A stretch of DNA of 64,000 bases from Flammeovirgaceae bacterium UBA5008 (GTDB lineage Bacteria; Bacteroidota; Bacteroidia; Cytophagales; Cyclobacteriaceae): assembly GCA_002398365.1 (NCBI GenBank), contig DGYK01000063.1:464482-528481 (forward strand). The letters are read 5' to 3'. This document shows, one piece after another, positions 1 to 9,001 of this stretch. The position numbers and the translations under genes were made by a program. Every line of letters begins with the position of its first letter. Positions within the stretch are counted from its first letter, which is position 1. Under the pieces are notes generated by a model. That model saw only the letters and a list, made by a program, of their open reading frames with translations. It was not told the origin of the DNA and ran no database searches.

Positions 1-365
1 GGCTCACTTGCTGTACAAATGCCACCAGCACGAGGTGTGTATGTGAGCATCTCCAATCGCCAGCGATTTGCCTGAATGCCGGGATCGCCTTTAAGCCATT
101 CTTCTACTTCAGCACGATTCGTGGTGTTGAAAACAAAAATTCCGCCACCGCCTTCAAAAGGTCCTGCCGCCAGCAACTTTCCTTCTTTAGCCATTTTGTT
201 GATGTTGGCCATGTGGCCTTCCATTAGCTTATCAACTTCTGCTTTGGGTAATTCAGGTAAATCAGTTCGTTTGTGAAGAAACACAAAAATGTGCGAGGTA
301 GCCTTTTGAGCACAGAGAGAGCCACTGGTAGCCAGAAGCACGATCAAAATCAAAATTTTTTTCAT
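1..365 (-). CDS. YCII-domain exported protein (3' end cut by window edge)
   Basis: The reading frame starts at an ATG complementary to 363-365 and runs off the left edge, giving about 121 residues. It begins with a signal peptide (MKKILILIVLLATSGSLCAQ), so the product is predicted to be exported. The mature part resembles the YCII-related fold: a His-rich first strand (SHIFVFLHKR), a helix with HMANINKMAKEGKLLAAGPF and the typical glycine stretch GGGGIFVF. YCII proteins are small ferredoxin-like-fold proteins, some acting as dehydrochlorinases or binding small molecules; the function here is unknown. The C-terminus is missing because of the window edge, not because of a break. Confidence 0.75.
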   Translation of the reverse strand, partial: MKKILILIVLLATSGSLCAQKATSHIFVFLHKRTDLPELPKAEVDKLMEGHMANINKMAKEGKLLAAGPFEGGGGIFVFNTTNRAEVEEWLKGDPGIQANRWRLEMLTYTPRAGGICTASE

Positions 366-454
366 GTGTTAATAATTGCTTTTTAGGGGGCACATGGAAT
401 CGCTTGAGTTATCATCACATTGATTGTAGAACTTCTTAATAGCGATTTCACAAC

Positions 455-1375
455 CTATTTTTGTTTGCCGATGATTAATACACCAACTAAGATCAGTAAA
501 GTTCCGGCCAATTGCCAGAAGGTAATTGCCTCTCCTAAAAAAATATTAGCCAGAACAATAGTAGACACCGGGCCAACACTTCCTACAATGGCAGTGTTGT
601 CCGATCCCATACGATTAATGGCGGCTGTAACCAAATACGAAGGAATTACGGTAGAAAAAACAGCCATCAAGAAACTATAGACATACACCAGTGGAGGCAA
701 ATGAAACAGCGAGACATTGCTGAACAGAGCAAAATGTAAAAACACACCCACTGAAGCAAAGCTCATCGCGTAGCTATTAAATTTCGAAGCGCCTACTTGT
801 GGAATCAATCGCCCGCTGCCAACAATATATGCAGCATAGGTAAAGGCACAAATGAAAATATACAAAGAGCCCAACAAGAAATTATTGTTTTGCGGTGCAC
901 TCCAATCGGTTTCACTGATGAATGCGACAGCAAGACCGACATACGTGATTGCCACCGCCAGCCACTGCAACGGTTTTATTTTCACTTTGAAAATTGCAGC
1001 CGACATTAGTAAAACCAGTGTGGGATAGACAAATAAAATCAGCCGCTCGATGCCAGCAGAAACATAGGCCAATCCGAGAAAGTCGAGCAAGCTGCTGATG
1101 TAATAACCCAAGCAACCAATGATGGCAATGTAAGCCCATTGGCGTGGAGTGAATTTGGTGTTGGTTGCTTTGCTCGAGGAAATGACAGCAGCACCTACAA
1201 AAAACGGAACAGAGAAAATCATGCGCCATGCGAGCAATGTCAGCGCATCGATCTGTGTATCGCGATAAGCAAGTTTTACAAAAATGGCTTTGGTGGAAAA
1301 ACAAACGGCACCTAGCAGAGCCAATAAGATCCCTTGAACTAGCTGTTGATTCGATTTTATGGAAGCAGTTTTCAC
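455..1375 (-). CDS. EamA/DMT-family transporter
   Basis: This is a 306-residue, very hydrophobic protein with about ten predicted membrane helices arranged as two EamA repeats (roughly residues 12-150 and 165-302). That is the standard length and layout of drug/metabolite transporter exporters of the inner membrane. The substrate cannot be told from sequence. The start is a GTG (complement of 1373-1375), giving MKTASIKSNQQ before the first helix; I see no better ATG. It stands alone between the YCII gene and the SNF2 helicase, all on the minus strand, about 65 bases downstream of the helicase stop. Confidence 0.88.
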   Translation of the reverse strand: MKTASIKSNQQLVQGILLALLGAVCFSTKAIFVKLAYRDTQIDALTLLAWRMIFSVPFFVGAAVISSSKATNTKFTPRQWAYIAIIGCLGYYISSLLDFLGLAYVSAGIERLILFVYPTLVLLMSAAIFKVKIKPLQWLAVAITYVGLAVAFISETDWSAPQNNNFLLGSLYIFICAFTYAAYIVGSGRLIPQVGASKFNSYAMSFASVGVFLHFALFSNVSLFHLPPLVYVYSFLMAVFSTVIPSYLVTAAINRMGSDNTAIVGSVGPVSTIVLANIFLGEAITFWQLAGTLLILVGVLIIGKQK

Positions 1376-1442
1376 AGATTGACAATTGATAGTTTAGAAT
1401 TGGCAAACAATTCTGTGATTCTTTCCATTACTAATTTACAAG

Positions 1443-4391
1443 TTAACTCATCAGCATCTCAATGTCTTCCCGTGTAAGCGACTTCACTACATTCTCTTCG
1501 TTTTGGATGAGATTTTCGGAGAGCTTGAGTTTATGTTTTTGTAGGGTTAGAATTTTTTCTTCTACCGTGTTGCGGGTGATGAATTTGTAGGTGAATACTT
1601 TTTTCTTCTGCCCAATGCGGTGAGCGCGGTCAGCTGCTTGTGCTTCGACTGCCGGGTTCCACCAAGGATCAAGGATAAACACATAATCGGCTTCGGTAAG
1701 ATTTAATCCCAATCCACCCGCTTTGATTGAAATTAAAAATACTTTCAGATCGGGATTTTTATTGAACTTCTCCACTTGCTCTTGGCGGTCAGTGCTCGAT
1801 CCATCCAAATAAGCAAAAGGAATTTTTCGGTCTTTCAACATCTCCTTCATAATTTCCAGATGTTTCACAAACTGGCTAAATACTAAAAGCTTGTGGCCTT
1901 CCAGCAGCGCATTTTCAATCATGTGCGAAACATCTTCCAGCTTTCCGGATGAGCCCGTGTAATGGCTGTCCACCATTCGGGGATGGTTAGAGATCTGCCG
2001 CAGCTTGGTTAAGCCTTCTAATATTTGAATGCGCGAGCTTCCAATTCCTTCTTTGTCGATCAGCTCCAGAATTTTATGGCGATAGAATGATTTTACCTCT
2101 TCGTACTTCTGCTCTTGCTCGGCACTCATGTTGGTGTAGTAGATGTTCTCTACTTTCTCCGGCAAGTCAGTGGCTACCTGCGATTTTAATCTACGCAGCA
2201 TGAATGGCCGAATAATTCCGTTAAGCTTTTTAGTTTTGGCCTCATCAGCTTTTTTCTCAATGGGCAATTGATATTCTTTCTTGAAGAATGTTTGGCCCCC
2301 CAGCAATCCCGGATTGATAAACGTCATCTGCGACCATAGATCGAGTGTGGTATTTTCCAACGGTGTTCCCGTCAGGGTCAATTTATATCTTGACTTTAAT
2401 TGCATCACTGCTTTCGCAATGTTGGCCGTAGGGTTTTTAATCACCTGCGATTCGTCCAGAATGATGTAGTTGAAATAAAATTTATCCAATGCCTCAATAT
2501 CCAAACGGGTAATACCATAAGAGGTGAGTACTAAATCGTATTTGGTGAAGCGACTCACATCTTTATTGCGAAGTGTGCCTGTGTAGGTAAGAATTTTAAG
2601 ATCAGGTGTAAACTTGGATGCTTCCATCTCCCAATTGTAGATGAGCGAAGTAGGCATTACTAACAAAGAAGTGCCAGCATTTCCTTTTTCTTTTTCAGAT
2701 TGAAGCAGCGCCAATGTCTGCACGGTTTTTCCCAAACCCATGTCATCGGCCAGACATCCGCCCAAATGAAATTCATTTAGAAAACGAAGCCAATTATATC
2801 CTGCTTTCTGATACGGGCGCAGTGTGCCTTTGAATTCGGCAGGAAGTGCGTAGTCTTTGATGCCAGTGAATGATTGCAGATTGCGCAGGCGATCGCTCAT
2901 TTGCACTTTGGCCAGATTGCCTTCTTCCAATTCGCTCACCAGATTGATGTGGTGCTTTTTCAGCATTGGCTTTTCTTGTTCGCCATGCGTTTCGCTGAGG
3001 GCAAACAAATCGCCATACTTAATTAACCAAGCATCCGGAATGATCGCAATTTCGCCATTGGGTAATTTGAATTCTACCTTCTTTTTGAGAATGAGTTTAC
3101 GCAGTTCTTTAAAGGAGATTTCATATTCACCAAACTTGATGCGCGCATGAATATCAAACCAGTCGATGTTTTCTTTTACTTCCAGCTCAATCACGGCCTT
3201 ACCCACAAAATATTTTTTGTCGCGGTTTTCAGGTTGGCTCACTTCAAAACCAAGGTTGAGGAGATTGACTCGATTTTCGTTGAGCCACGAAAAAGCATGC
3301 GCTTTATCTACGGCACACCGAAATCCCCGTAAGGGCAAGCCTAACTTAATTAATGTTTGCGCTGATTTTTTTTCAGAATCCGTATTTCTCTTGATGCGAT
3401 GGAAAACGTAGTCGTTGTCTTTTTTCTCAACCGTAACACTTACCGGCCCAAAGGCATCGCCCCGAAATTTGTATTTGCCATAACGGAAAGAGAGATCGAA
3501 TACAATTTTGCCGGCTTCATCGTCTGTGTTTTCGGCACCTTCGCCATCTTGACCAAATAAAGTGGGAACTGTTTTTTCACTCGCTGTGGGCAATTCTGAG
3601 ATGGTGAGTAGCGGATGCGGATCGTGTTCGTGTTTGGCAATTTCAAAACCATGCGCTTCGATTTCGTCAAACGATGCAATGAGCGGAGCGACAAATCGAT
3701 TGTAATAGGTTTCTTCTAAATTTTTTGGAATAACTACGTGCTTCTTATTGAGGAAAGGCTGAAGTTTTTTACCATCCACAAATTTTTCAAATCCGTAGAG
3801 CTTGCCGTTGAAAACCATCCATGCCGGCAATTTGCAAATAAGATATGCATTGGGGCTTGGAATTTCTACGCGCTTCCCATTGTGTGAAATAGTGGGGTAG
3901 TAATTTGTATTTTCTTCGCTTCGCTTAAAATGAAATTGAATGGTGGCACGAGTTTCCAGCACTTCCAGTTTACGCCAGGTGGGTTCGCCATCGTTGCCCA
4001 TTTCAAAAAGCATTTTTCCTTTCAGCTTATCGAGCACTTGTGCTCTGCGCTTTTCCATGTAAGCCTCAATTTGTTCTTGCAGCATTTCATCACCCTTTTC
4101 TTTGTGAAATACTTTGCTGAAAAACTCATCAGGCTTCATAATCTTTTTCGAGAAGTGTTTGAGCACCGCATCCTGATTCATGCTGTCCATCATCTCGATC
4201 AATTCAAAATCGCGTGTGTCCAATCCTTTCGAAAACTCGCGCGCGTTTTTCGAAGATATGTTTTGATGCTGGTAAGTCAGTTTACCTTTTTCATCCAAAT
4301 GCACGATGAAGGACTCAAAAATATAGCCCAGATACTCATGCTGATAAAGCGAGTAGATAATTTGAAAGGGTTGTGCTGCCGATACTTTCAT
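1443..4391 (-). CDS. SNF2-family DEAD/DEAH-box helicase
   Basis: A 982-residue protein with a SWI2/SNF2 ATPase in its second half. Visible motifs are Walker A (DDMGLGKTVQT, about residue 548), the DEAH-equivalent DESQ (about 645), motif III-like LTLTGTPLEN, and the helicase C-terminal lobe with DGSSTDRQEQV, KAGGLGLNLTEA and the arginine-finger motif ADRAHRIGQ (about 920). The first ~470 residues form the poorly characterised N-terminal region typical of bacterial SNF2 proteins. Members translocate on double-stranded DNA and remodel protein-DNA contacts; the cellular target is unknown. No methylase or nuclease neighbour is present, so a defence island is not suggested. Start is an ATG at the complement of 4389-4391. 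Confidence 0.93.
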   Translation of the reverse strand: MKVSAAQPFQIIYSLYQHEYLGYIFESFIVHLDEKGKLTYQHQNISSKNAREFSKGLDTRDFELIEMMDSMNQDAVLKHFSKKIMKPDEFFSKVFHKEKGDEMLQEQIEAYMEKRRAQVLDKLKGKMLFEMGNDGEPTWRKLEVLETRATIQFHFKRSEENTNYYPTISHNGKRVEIPSPNAYLICKLPAWMVFNGKLYGFEKFVDGKKLQPFLNKKHVVIPKNLEETYYNRFVAPLIASFDEIEAHGFEIAKHEHDPHPLLTISELPTASEKTVPTLFGQDGEGAENTDDEAGKIVFDLSFRYGKYKFRGDAFGPVSVTVEKKDNDYVFHRIKRNTDSEKKSAQTLIKLGLPLRGFRCAVDKAHAFSWLNENRVNLLNLGFEVSQPENRDKKYFVGKAVIELEVKENIDWFDIHARIKFGEYEISFKELRKLILKKKVEFKLPNGEIAIIPDAWLIKYGDLFALSETHGEQEKPMLKKHHINLVSELEEGNLAKVQMSDRLRNLQSFTGIKDYALPAEFKGTLRPYQKAGYNWLRFLNEFHLGGCLADDMGLGKTVQTLALLQSEKEKGNAGTSLLVMPTSLIYNWEMEASKFTPDLKILTYTGTLRNKDVSRFTKYDLVLTSYGITRLDIEALDKFYFNYIILDESQVIKNPTANIAKAVMQLKSRYKLTLTGTPLENTTLDLWSQMTFINPGLLGGQTFFKKEYQLPIEKKADEAKTKKLNGIIRPFMLRRLKSQVATDLPEKVENIYYTNMSAEQEQKYEEVKSFYRHKILELIDKEGIGSSRIQILEGLTKLRQISNHPRMVDSHYTGSSGKLEDVSHMIENALLEGHKLLVFSQFVKHLEIMKEMLKDRKIPFAYLDGSSTDRQEQVEKFNKNPDLKVFLISIKAGGLGLNLTEADYVFILDPWWNPAVEAQAADRAHRIGQKKKVFTYKFITRNTVEEKILTLQKHKLKLSENLIQNEENVVKSLTREDIEMLMS

Positions 4392-4545
4392 TTTAAAAAT
4401 CCCTGTTCTAACATTAAAAAGATTGCTAAAAGCAGCTCAAGGAACCGTTTTTAGAAAATTTCAGACCAAGGGGACTTGCAAAGTAGCGATTCTATGCCAA
4501 ATTTTTTTTCACTTTTTGAACCAGAACCTACATGTTCATTACATG

Positions 4546-5763
4546 CTACAGCTCTTTGGCAGTGAATGATTTAGCGGCAACCGAAGCCGGATAGAAGGAA
4601 ATGATGAAGGTAATGGTAATGATGACTACAGAAATGGATACAAAATCCAGTGGATTAAGGCGGACGGGATAATTGGCAACCAACGCATTTTCCATGCCCA
4701 TACCGACCAGACCAAAATGATCCTGCAGCCAGCAAATGGCGCCTCCAAAGACCAAGCCAATCCCTGCTCCGATAAAGGCGATCAGTGCCCCTTCAGTTAA
4801 AAAGATGTTTCTAACCAATTTGGGACTTGCCCCAACTGCAGATAAAATGGCAATGTCTTTTTTCTTATCGATCACGAGCATCATGAGCGAGAAAAAGATG
4901 TTGATGGAAGCAACTACGATTAAAAGCGTTAATGCCAGAAACGTAAAGAGCTTTTCCATTTTTAAAAGTTTATAGATGTCTTTGTGCTGCTGTTCATTTG
5001 TCAGAACAGAAAAACGCTCCCCTAAAAGTTGTTGCAATTTTTGTTGAACGCTCGCGGTGGCTGACTTTGTTTTTATTTCCAGACTGGTGCGCTTGTTACC
5101 ATAATCCAGCAAGTCAATGGCAAAATCAAGTGGTAAAAAGATATAGTTATCGTCATAATTTTTTTCAATCGAGAATACACTTCCCGGCTCGATGTCTCTG
5201 CGAGCATAAAGTTTGCTGATATCCAATGTGGAGGCTTTTACATTTTTGATGTAGTAGACTTGAAGCGGATAGATGTTGTTTTCAACCCCAATGCTTAGCG
5301 CATATTGAACGCCTCTTCCTACAATGGCATAGTTGATGCCGTTTTCGCGCAAGCGCAATTTCCCATCTACGATATGGCCATCCAGGCGGTGTTGATCGAG
5401 AAAATTGTCACTGTATCCTTTAATGGTGACAACAATGTCCGCATCGCGATAGCGCACGAGGGCATAATCTTCAATTACTTCGGTTACCGTTTCTACACCT
5501 TCTACGGCTTTGATTTGTTGAAGAAACAGAGAGTCGACTTCAAATGACTTGCCTTTGATGGCTTCAATTTTAATTTCAGGATCAAACGCAGTGTTCAATG
5601 ATCGCAGTAAATCCCCCAACCCGTTAAAAACCGAAAGCACGATAATGAGTGCGGCAGTCGCCATAGCCACGGCAATCATCGAAAGAATAGAAATAATGTT
5701 AATGAAGTTCTTCTTCCGTGTGGATAGAAAATATCGTTTTGCTATGAAAAGGGAAAGGTTCAA
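4546..5763 (-). CDS. LolC/LolE-type ABC transporter permease
   Basis: A 405-residue FtsX-superfamily permease: one N-terminal membrane helix (about 22-46), a periplasmic MacB-core-like domain, then three C-terminal helices (about 275-300, 318-342, 368-392). This 1+3 topology and the length match LolC/LolE, which hand lipoproteins to the outer-membrane pathway. The N-terminus MNLSLFIAKRYFLSTRKKNF fits Bacteroidota homologues; the start codon is TTG (complement of 5761-5763). It lies 23 bases after the rbfA stop on the same strand, so co-transcription with rbfA is likely. No ATPase (LolD) is adjacent, so that subunit must be encoded elsewhere. Confidence 0.85.
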   Translation of the reverse strand: MNLSLFIAKRYFLSTRKKNFINIISILSMIAVAMATAALIIVLSVFNGLGDLLRSLNTAFDPEIKIEAIKGKSFEVDSLFLQQIKAVEGVETVTEVIEDYALVRYRDADIVVTIKGYSDNFLDQHRLDGHIVDGKLRLRENGINYAIVGRGVQYALSIGVENNIYPLQVYYIKNVKASTLDISKLYARRDIEPGSVFSIEKNYDDNYIFLPLDFAIDLLDYGNKRTSLEIKTKSATASVQQKLQQLLGERFSVLTNEQQHKDIYKLLKMEKLFTFLALTLLIVVASINIFFSLMMLVIDKKKDIAILSAVGASPKLVRNIFLTEGALIAFIGAGIGLVFGGAICWLQDHFGLVGMGMENALVANYPVRLNPLDFVSISVVIITITFIISFYPASVAAKSFTAKEL

Positions 5764-5786
5764 GGGACACGGAAGATGAAGGTGGC

Positions 5787-6155
5787 TTAATTCTTGTCTT
5801 CTTTCGGAATGTTCAGATTTTTAATGATGTCTTCAATACGCTGGGCGCCTTCTTCCACTTCGTCAATGTAAAAGACTAATTGCGGCACAATTCGGGCTTG
5901 GTTGCGAATTTTGTTGCCGAGGGCTTTGCGTATTTCACTCTTCTTCAGGTTGATTTTATCAAGGATGCCTTGTTTATCTTTTGCCAATGTCATGCTCAGA
6001 TAAATTTTGGCGACACTCAAATCGGGGCTCATGCGTACATCGGCCACAGTAATGAAGGCATTGTCTAAGAAATTCGTCTTTTCCTTCAAAAAAATGTCGC
6101 TTAGTTCTTTTAGAATTAGCTTGCTGTATTTTTGCTGCCGTACGGTTCCACTCAT
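5787..6155 (-). CDS. rbfA: Ribosome-binding factor A
   Basis: A 122-residue KH-domain-like protein with the RbfA pattern: KLILKELSDIF near the N-terminus, then VTVADVRMSPDLSVAKIYLS-type strands and a C-terminal LVFYIDEVEEGAQRIEDI segment. RbfA binds the 30S subunit and assists late 16S rRNA maturation. I place the start at the ATG complementary to 6153-6155 (MSGTVRQQKYSK), because the family begins just before this point; the longer open frame upstream adds nine unlike residues. It leads a probable two-gene operon with the LolC-type permease. Confidence 0.9.
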   Translation of the reverse strand: MSGTVRQQKYSKLILKELSDIFLKEKTNFLDNAFITVADVRMSPDLSVAKIYLSMTLAKDKQGILDKINLKKSEIRKALGNKIRNQARIVPQLVFYIDEVEEGAQRIEDIIKNLNIPKEDKN

Positions 6156-6199
6156 AAAGTAAAAGTACAGAATGTCAATCACACTATTTTTGATTTTAT

Positions 6200-7621
6200 T
6201 TGCCCCTTCAACACTTTTTTGTGCTTCGATTTTTTAGATACAATGATCCATACCGCTTGCTGGCGGTACTTTTTATTCTGCTGGCAATCAGTTTGCCGCT
6301 TTTCATCAGTCCTGCAGGCATCACGTGGCAAGAGTTAAATGACTTTGTGCTGGGCCGGGCGTTGAATGAAGGCAAGTCGATTTATACCGGCATTGTCGAT
6401 GATACAGCCCCTCTGTTTGCCTGGTTTACCGGTTGGATGGATTTTATTTTCGGCAGTTCGCTCACGGCTCGTCACCTGATTGCATTCTTTCTGATTTTTT
6501 TTCAAGCCTCGTTTTTTGCGATCCTGTTGATCAGCAATAAGGCATACAATGAAAACACGTATTTGCCGGCTCTCATTTTTGGAGTACTAGGCTTCTTTTC
6601 GTTCGATATGCTTTCGCTCTCGCCCGAACTACTGGCATCAACCATTCTGCTGTTTGCTCTCAATAATCTTTTCAAAGAAATTGAATTCAGAGAACAACGA
6701 GATGAAGTGCTTTTTAATCTGGGAATTTACCTCGGACTCGCCTCGTTGATTTTGTTTAGTTGCTTGGTGTTTTTACCGGGCACGCTCATCATATTATTTG
6801 TGTTTACGCGTATGAACGTACGCAGAGCCTTTCTGCTGATTTTCAGTTTTGCGCTTCCCCATCTTTTGTTATTGTCAGTTTTCTTTCTTAGAAACAACGA
6901 GCGGTATCTGTTGGAATATTTCTATGCTCCGAACTTCACCTTTCATACAGAAGCCATTTTATCTTCTGGTTCACTTTTTTGGCTGACGGCAGTACCTATT
7001 CTATACCTTCTTTTTTCGTTGGTGATGCTCAATCGCGAAGCACACTTTACCAAGTACCAATCGCAATTGTTGCAAGTGATGCTGCTTTGGCTGATGATTG
7101 CCTTTATTCATTTGGTCATTACGCGTGAGCGAACTCCCCACAGCTTCTACTTCTTTTTGCCTCCTCTATGTTACTTCATTAATCATTACCTTCTGCTCAT
7201 CCGAAGGAAGTGGCTGGCGGAAACGATGTTGCTGTTTTTATTCGTTGCCGTGATTAACATTTCCTATTTGAGTAAAGCCGGTAAGTTGAAAGCAATTAAT
7301 TACGATCAGATTTTTGCACGAATTCCGAGTAGCACGCCAGCCTGGAAAGAAAAGCGCGTTCTGTTATTGGAAAAAAATCAAGGCTACTATTTAGAAAATA
7401 AGCTGGGGGCCTCTTTTTTGGATTGGGATTTATCAAAAGGCATTTTTGAAAAACCAACTTTGTTTGAAAACGTGAATCAGGTTGATCGATCGTTTCAGCA
7501 AGATGCACCGGATGTGATTGTCGATAAAGACAATCTGATGGAGCCATTTTTTGAAAAGCTTCCGGCATGGAAATCCAAATACAAAAAAGATAAAGAGGTC
7601 TACTACAAAATCAGCAACTGA
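6200..7621 (+). CDS. Multi-spanning membrane protein, DUF6427-like
   Basis: A 473-residue protein with about ten to twelve hydrophobic segments between residues 20 and 345 and a soluble C-terminal tail of about 110 residues (KEKRVLLLEKNQ onwards). The overall plan, with early PAGITWQELNDFVLG and later ERTPHSFYFFLPP, resembles the DUF6427 family of Bacteroidota membrane proteins, which look like distant relatives of polytopic glycosyltransferases; the function is unproven. There is no ATG near the start: the frame opens with TTG at 6200, and GTG at 6221 is an alternative. It is divergent from rbfA and converges with rpiB, overlapping its 3' end by 11 bases. Confidence 0.72.
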   Translation: MPLQHFFVLRFFRYNDPYRLLAVLFILLAISLPLFISPAGITWQELNDFVLGRALNEGKSIYTGIVDDTAPLFAWFTGWMDFIFGSSLTARHLIAFFLIFFQASFFAILLISNKAYNENTYLPALIFGVLGFFSFDMLSLSPELLASTILLFALNNLFKEIEFREQRDEVLFNLGIYLGLASLILFSCLVFLPGTLIILFVFTRMNVRRAFLLIFSFALPHLLLLSVFFLRNNERYLLEYFYAPNFTFHTEAILSSGSLFWLTAVPILYLLFSLVMLNREAHFTKYQSQLLQVMLLWLMIAFIHLVITRERTPHSFYFFLPPLCYFINHYLLLIRRKWLAETMLLFLFVAVINISYLSKAGKLKAINYDQIFARIPSSTPAWKEKRVLLLEKNQGYYLENKLGASFLDWDLSKGIFEKPTLFENVNQVDRSFQQDAPDVIVDKDNLMEPFFEKLPAWKSKYKKDKEVYYKISN

Positions 7622-8048
7622 TTTTGTCTACTCTGCGCGCATGGCGCCCGCCCTCGAAAGCTGAATGCAAAAACTTGTCAAGAATTTTCTCGGCCAATTC
7701 AATGGAAACATGGCGAGCCGGAATACATAGCACATTGGCATTGTTGTGCGTGCGTGCCAATTCGGCCAACTCTTCTTTCCAACAGATGGCGGCACGAATT
7801 CCCTGATGCTTATTCGCGGTCATCGCTACACCATTGGCGCTGCCACAAATCAACACACCCAAATCAAATTCTTTGCCCTCTACCGCGCTGGCTACCGGAT
7901 GCGCAAAATCCGGATAGTCCGCTGAATCGCTGCTATAGGTTCCGTAATCCTTTACTTCATAGCCATTTTTTTCTAGCCACTTTTTCAGCAGCTCTTTGTA
8001 TTCAAAGCCGGCATGATCGGCACCTATTGCAATTTTTTCCATGGCCAT
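7611..8048 (-). CDS. rpiB: Ribose-5-phosphate isomerase B
   Basis: A 145-residue RpiB/LacAB-family isomerase that interconverts ribose 5-phosphate and ribulose 5-phosphate in the pentose phosphate pathway. Family marks are GADHAGF (residues 9-15), the active-site loop with Cys68 (ICGSANGV), the catalytic His at about 101 (ARTHNNANVL) and the C-terminal FEGGRHARRV. The length is normal. Two starts are possible, ATG at 8048 (MAMEK) or 8042 (MEK). The stop region overlaps the convergent membrane-protein gene by 11 bases. The gene follows tatC with a gap of five bases and is probably co-transcribed with it. Confidence 0.95.
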   Translation of the reverse strand: MAMEKIAIGADHAGFEYKELLKKWLEKNGYEVKDYGTYSSDSADYPDFAHPVASAVEGKEFDLGVLICGSANGVAMTANKHQGIRAAICWKEELAELARTHNNANVLCIPARHVSIELAEKILDKFLHSAFEGGRHARRVDKISC

Positions 8049-8053
8049 TGGTA

Positions 8054-8893
8054 TTAACTGTTTTGTTGATCTGCTCGTAGTTCTTCCGCTTCTGCTTTTT
8101 CTTTTTGACGCACTACAATCGAGGAGATGTAGATGCTGATCTCAAATAAAATATACAGAGGCAAAGAGATAACCGTTAAGCTGAATGGATCTCCGGAAGG
8201 CGTAATAACCGCACCCAAAATTAAGATAACTACAATAGAATGCTTGCGGTAGTGGCGCATGAGTTGTGGAGTGACCATTCCGATTTTAGAAAGGAAGTAG
8301 ATGACCATCGGAAATTGAAACAACAAACCACAACCTAACACCAAACTTGAGATGGTCGATACATAGGAAGTGATATCAAACTCATTAACGATTAAATCAC
8401 TGATGGAATAGGTAGCCAAAAACCAAATAGTAGTGGGGCATAAAATGTAGTAACCAAACAAAACACCAGTCAGAAACAGAAACGAAATAGCAAACACAGC
8501 TCCTTTCGAATACTTCACTTCTTTCGATTGAAGCCCCGGTTTTACAAATCGCCAAAGTTCCCAAGCTACATAGGGAAATGCAATGATCAATCCGATCACA
8601 AATGAAGCCGTCAGCGACATCATAAATTGCCCAGTCATATTTCGGCTTTGAATCTTAAACGGCAAATCCGTCACACACAGTTCGGTGAGTCCTGTTAACC
8701 GACTCAGTTCACACATGTATTTGAATGTAGGGAAATTGAGTTTGGCGGGAGCGAAAATCACATATTCAAAGATCTCTTTGATAAAAACAAATGATCCGAT
8801 CATGGCAATAAAGATCACGCTGGTGGATCGCACTACGTGCCAGCGGAGTTCCTCCATGTGATCGAGGAATGACATTTCTTTTTCTTCAGACAT
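8054..8893 (-). CDS. tatC: Twin-arginine translocase subunit TatC
   Basis: A 279-residue polytopic protein with six predicted membrane helices and the TatC N-terminal signature (FLDHMEELRWHVVRS), where the conserved Glu lies in the twin-arginine recognition site. TatC receives folded Tat substrates at the inner membrane. I take the ATG complementary to 8891-8893 (MSEEKEMSF); the open frame extends three codons to a TTG, which is less likely. TatA/TatB are not in this window. The gene ends five bases before rpiB. Confidence 0.95.
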   Translation of the reverse strand: MSEEKEMSFLDHMEELRWHVVRSTSVIFIAMIGSFVFIKEIFEYVIFAPAKLNFPTFKYMCELSRLTGLTELCVTDLPFKIQSRNMTGQFMMSLTASFVIGLIIAFPYVAWELWRFVKPGLQSKEVKYSKGAVFAISFLFLTGVLFGYYILCPTTIWFLATYSISDLIVNEFDITSYVSTISSLVLGCGLLFQFPMVIYFLSKIGMVTPQLMRHYRKHSIVVILILGAVITPSGDPFSLTVISLPLYILFEISIYISSIVVRQKEKAEAEELRADQQNS

Positions 8894-9001
8894 TACGTTC
8901 AATTATTAGAGTTCAATCTTTCAAGAATGATAAAGCCATTTTGCCACGATGAAAGGTTAACTCATGATCATCACGACCAACTGCTCATTAAAATCTCTGC
9001 A

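Noticed and set aside
912..1406. 164-residue minus-strand frame overlapping the EamA gene
   Set aside because: It is out of frame with the EamA gene, is rich in Cys and His without any domain, and lies wholly under the real transporter.
3930..4454. 174-residue plus-strand frame over the SNF2 gene start
   Set aside because: Antisense shadow with no family features; the SNF2 protein in the same place has clear motifs.
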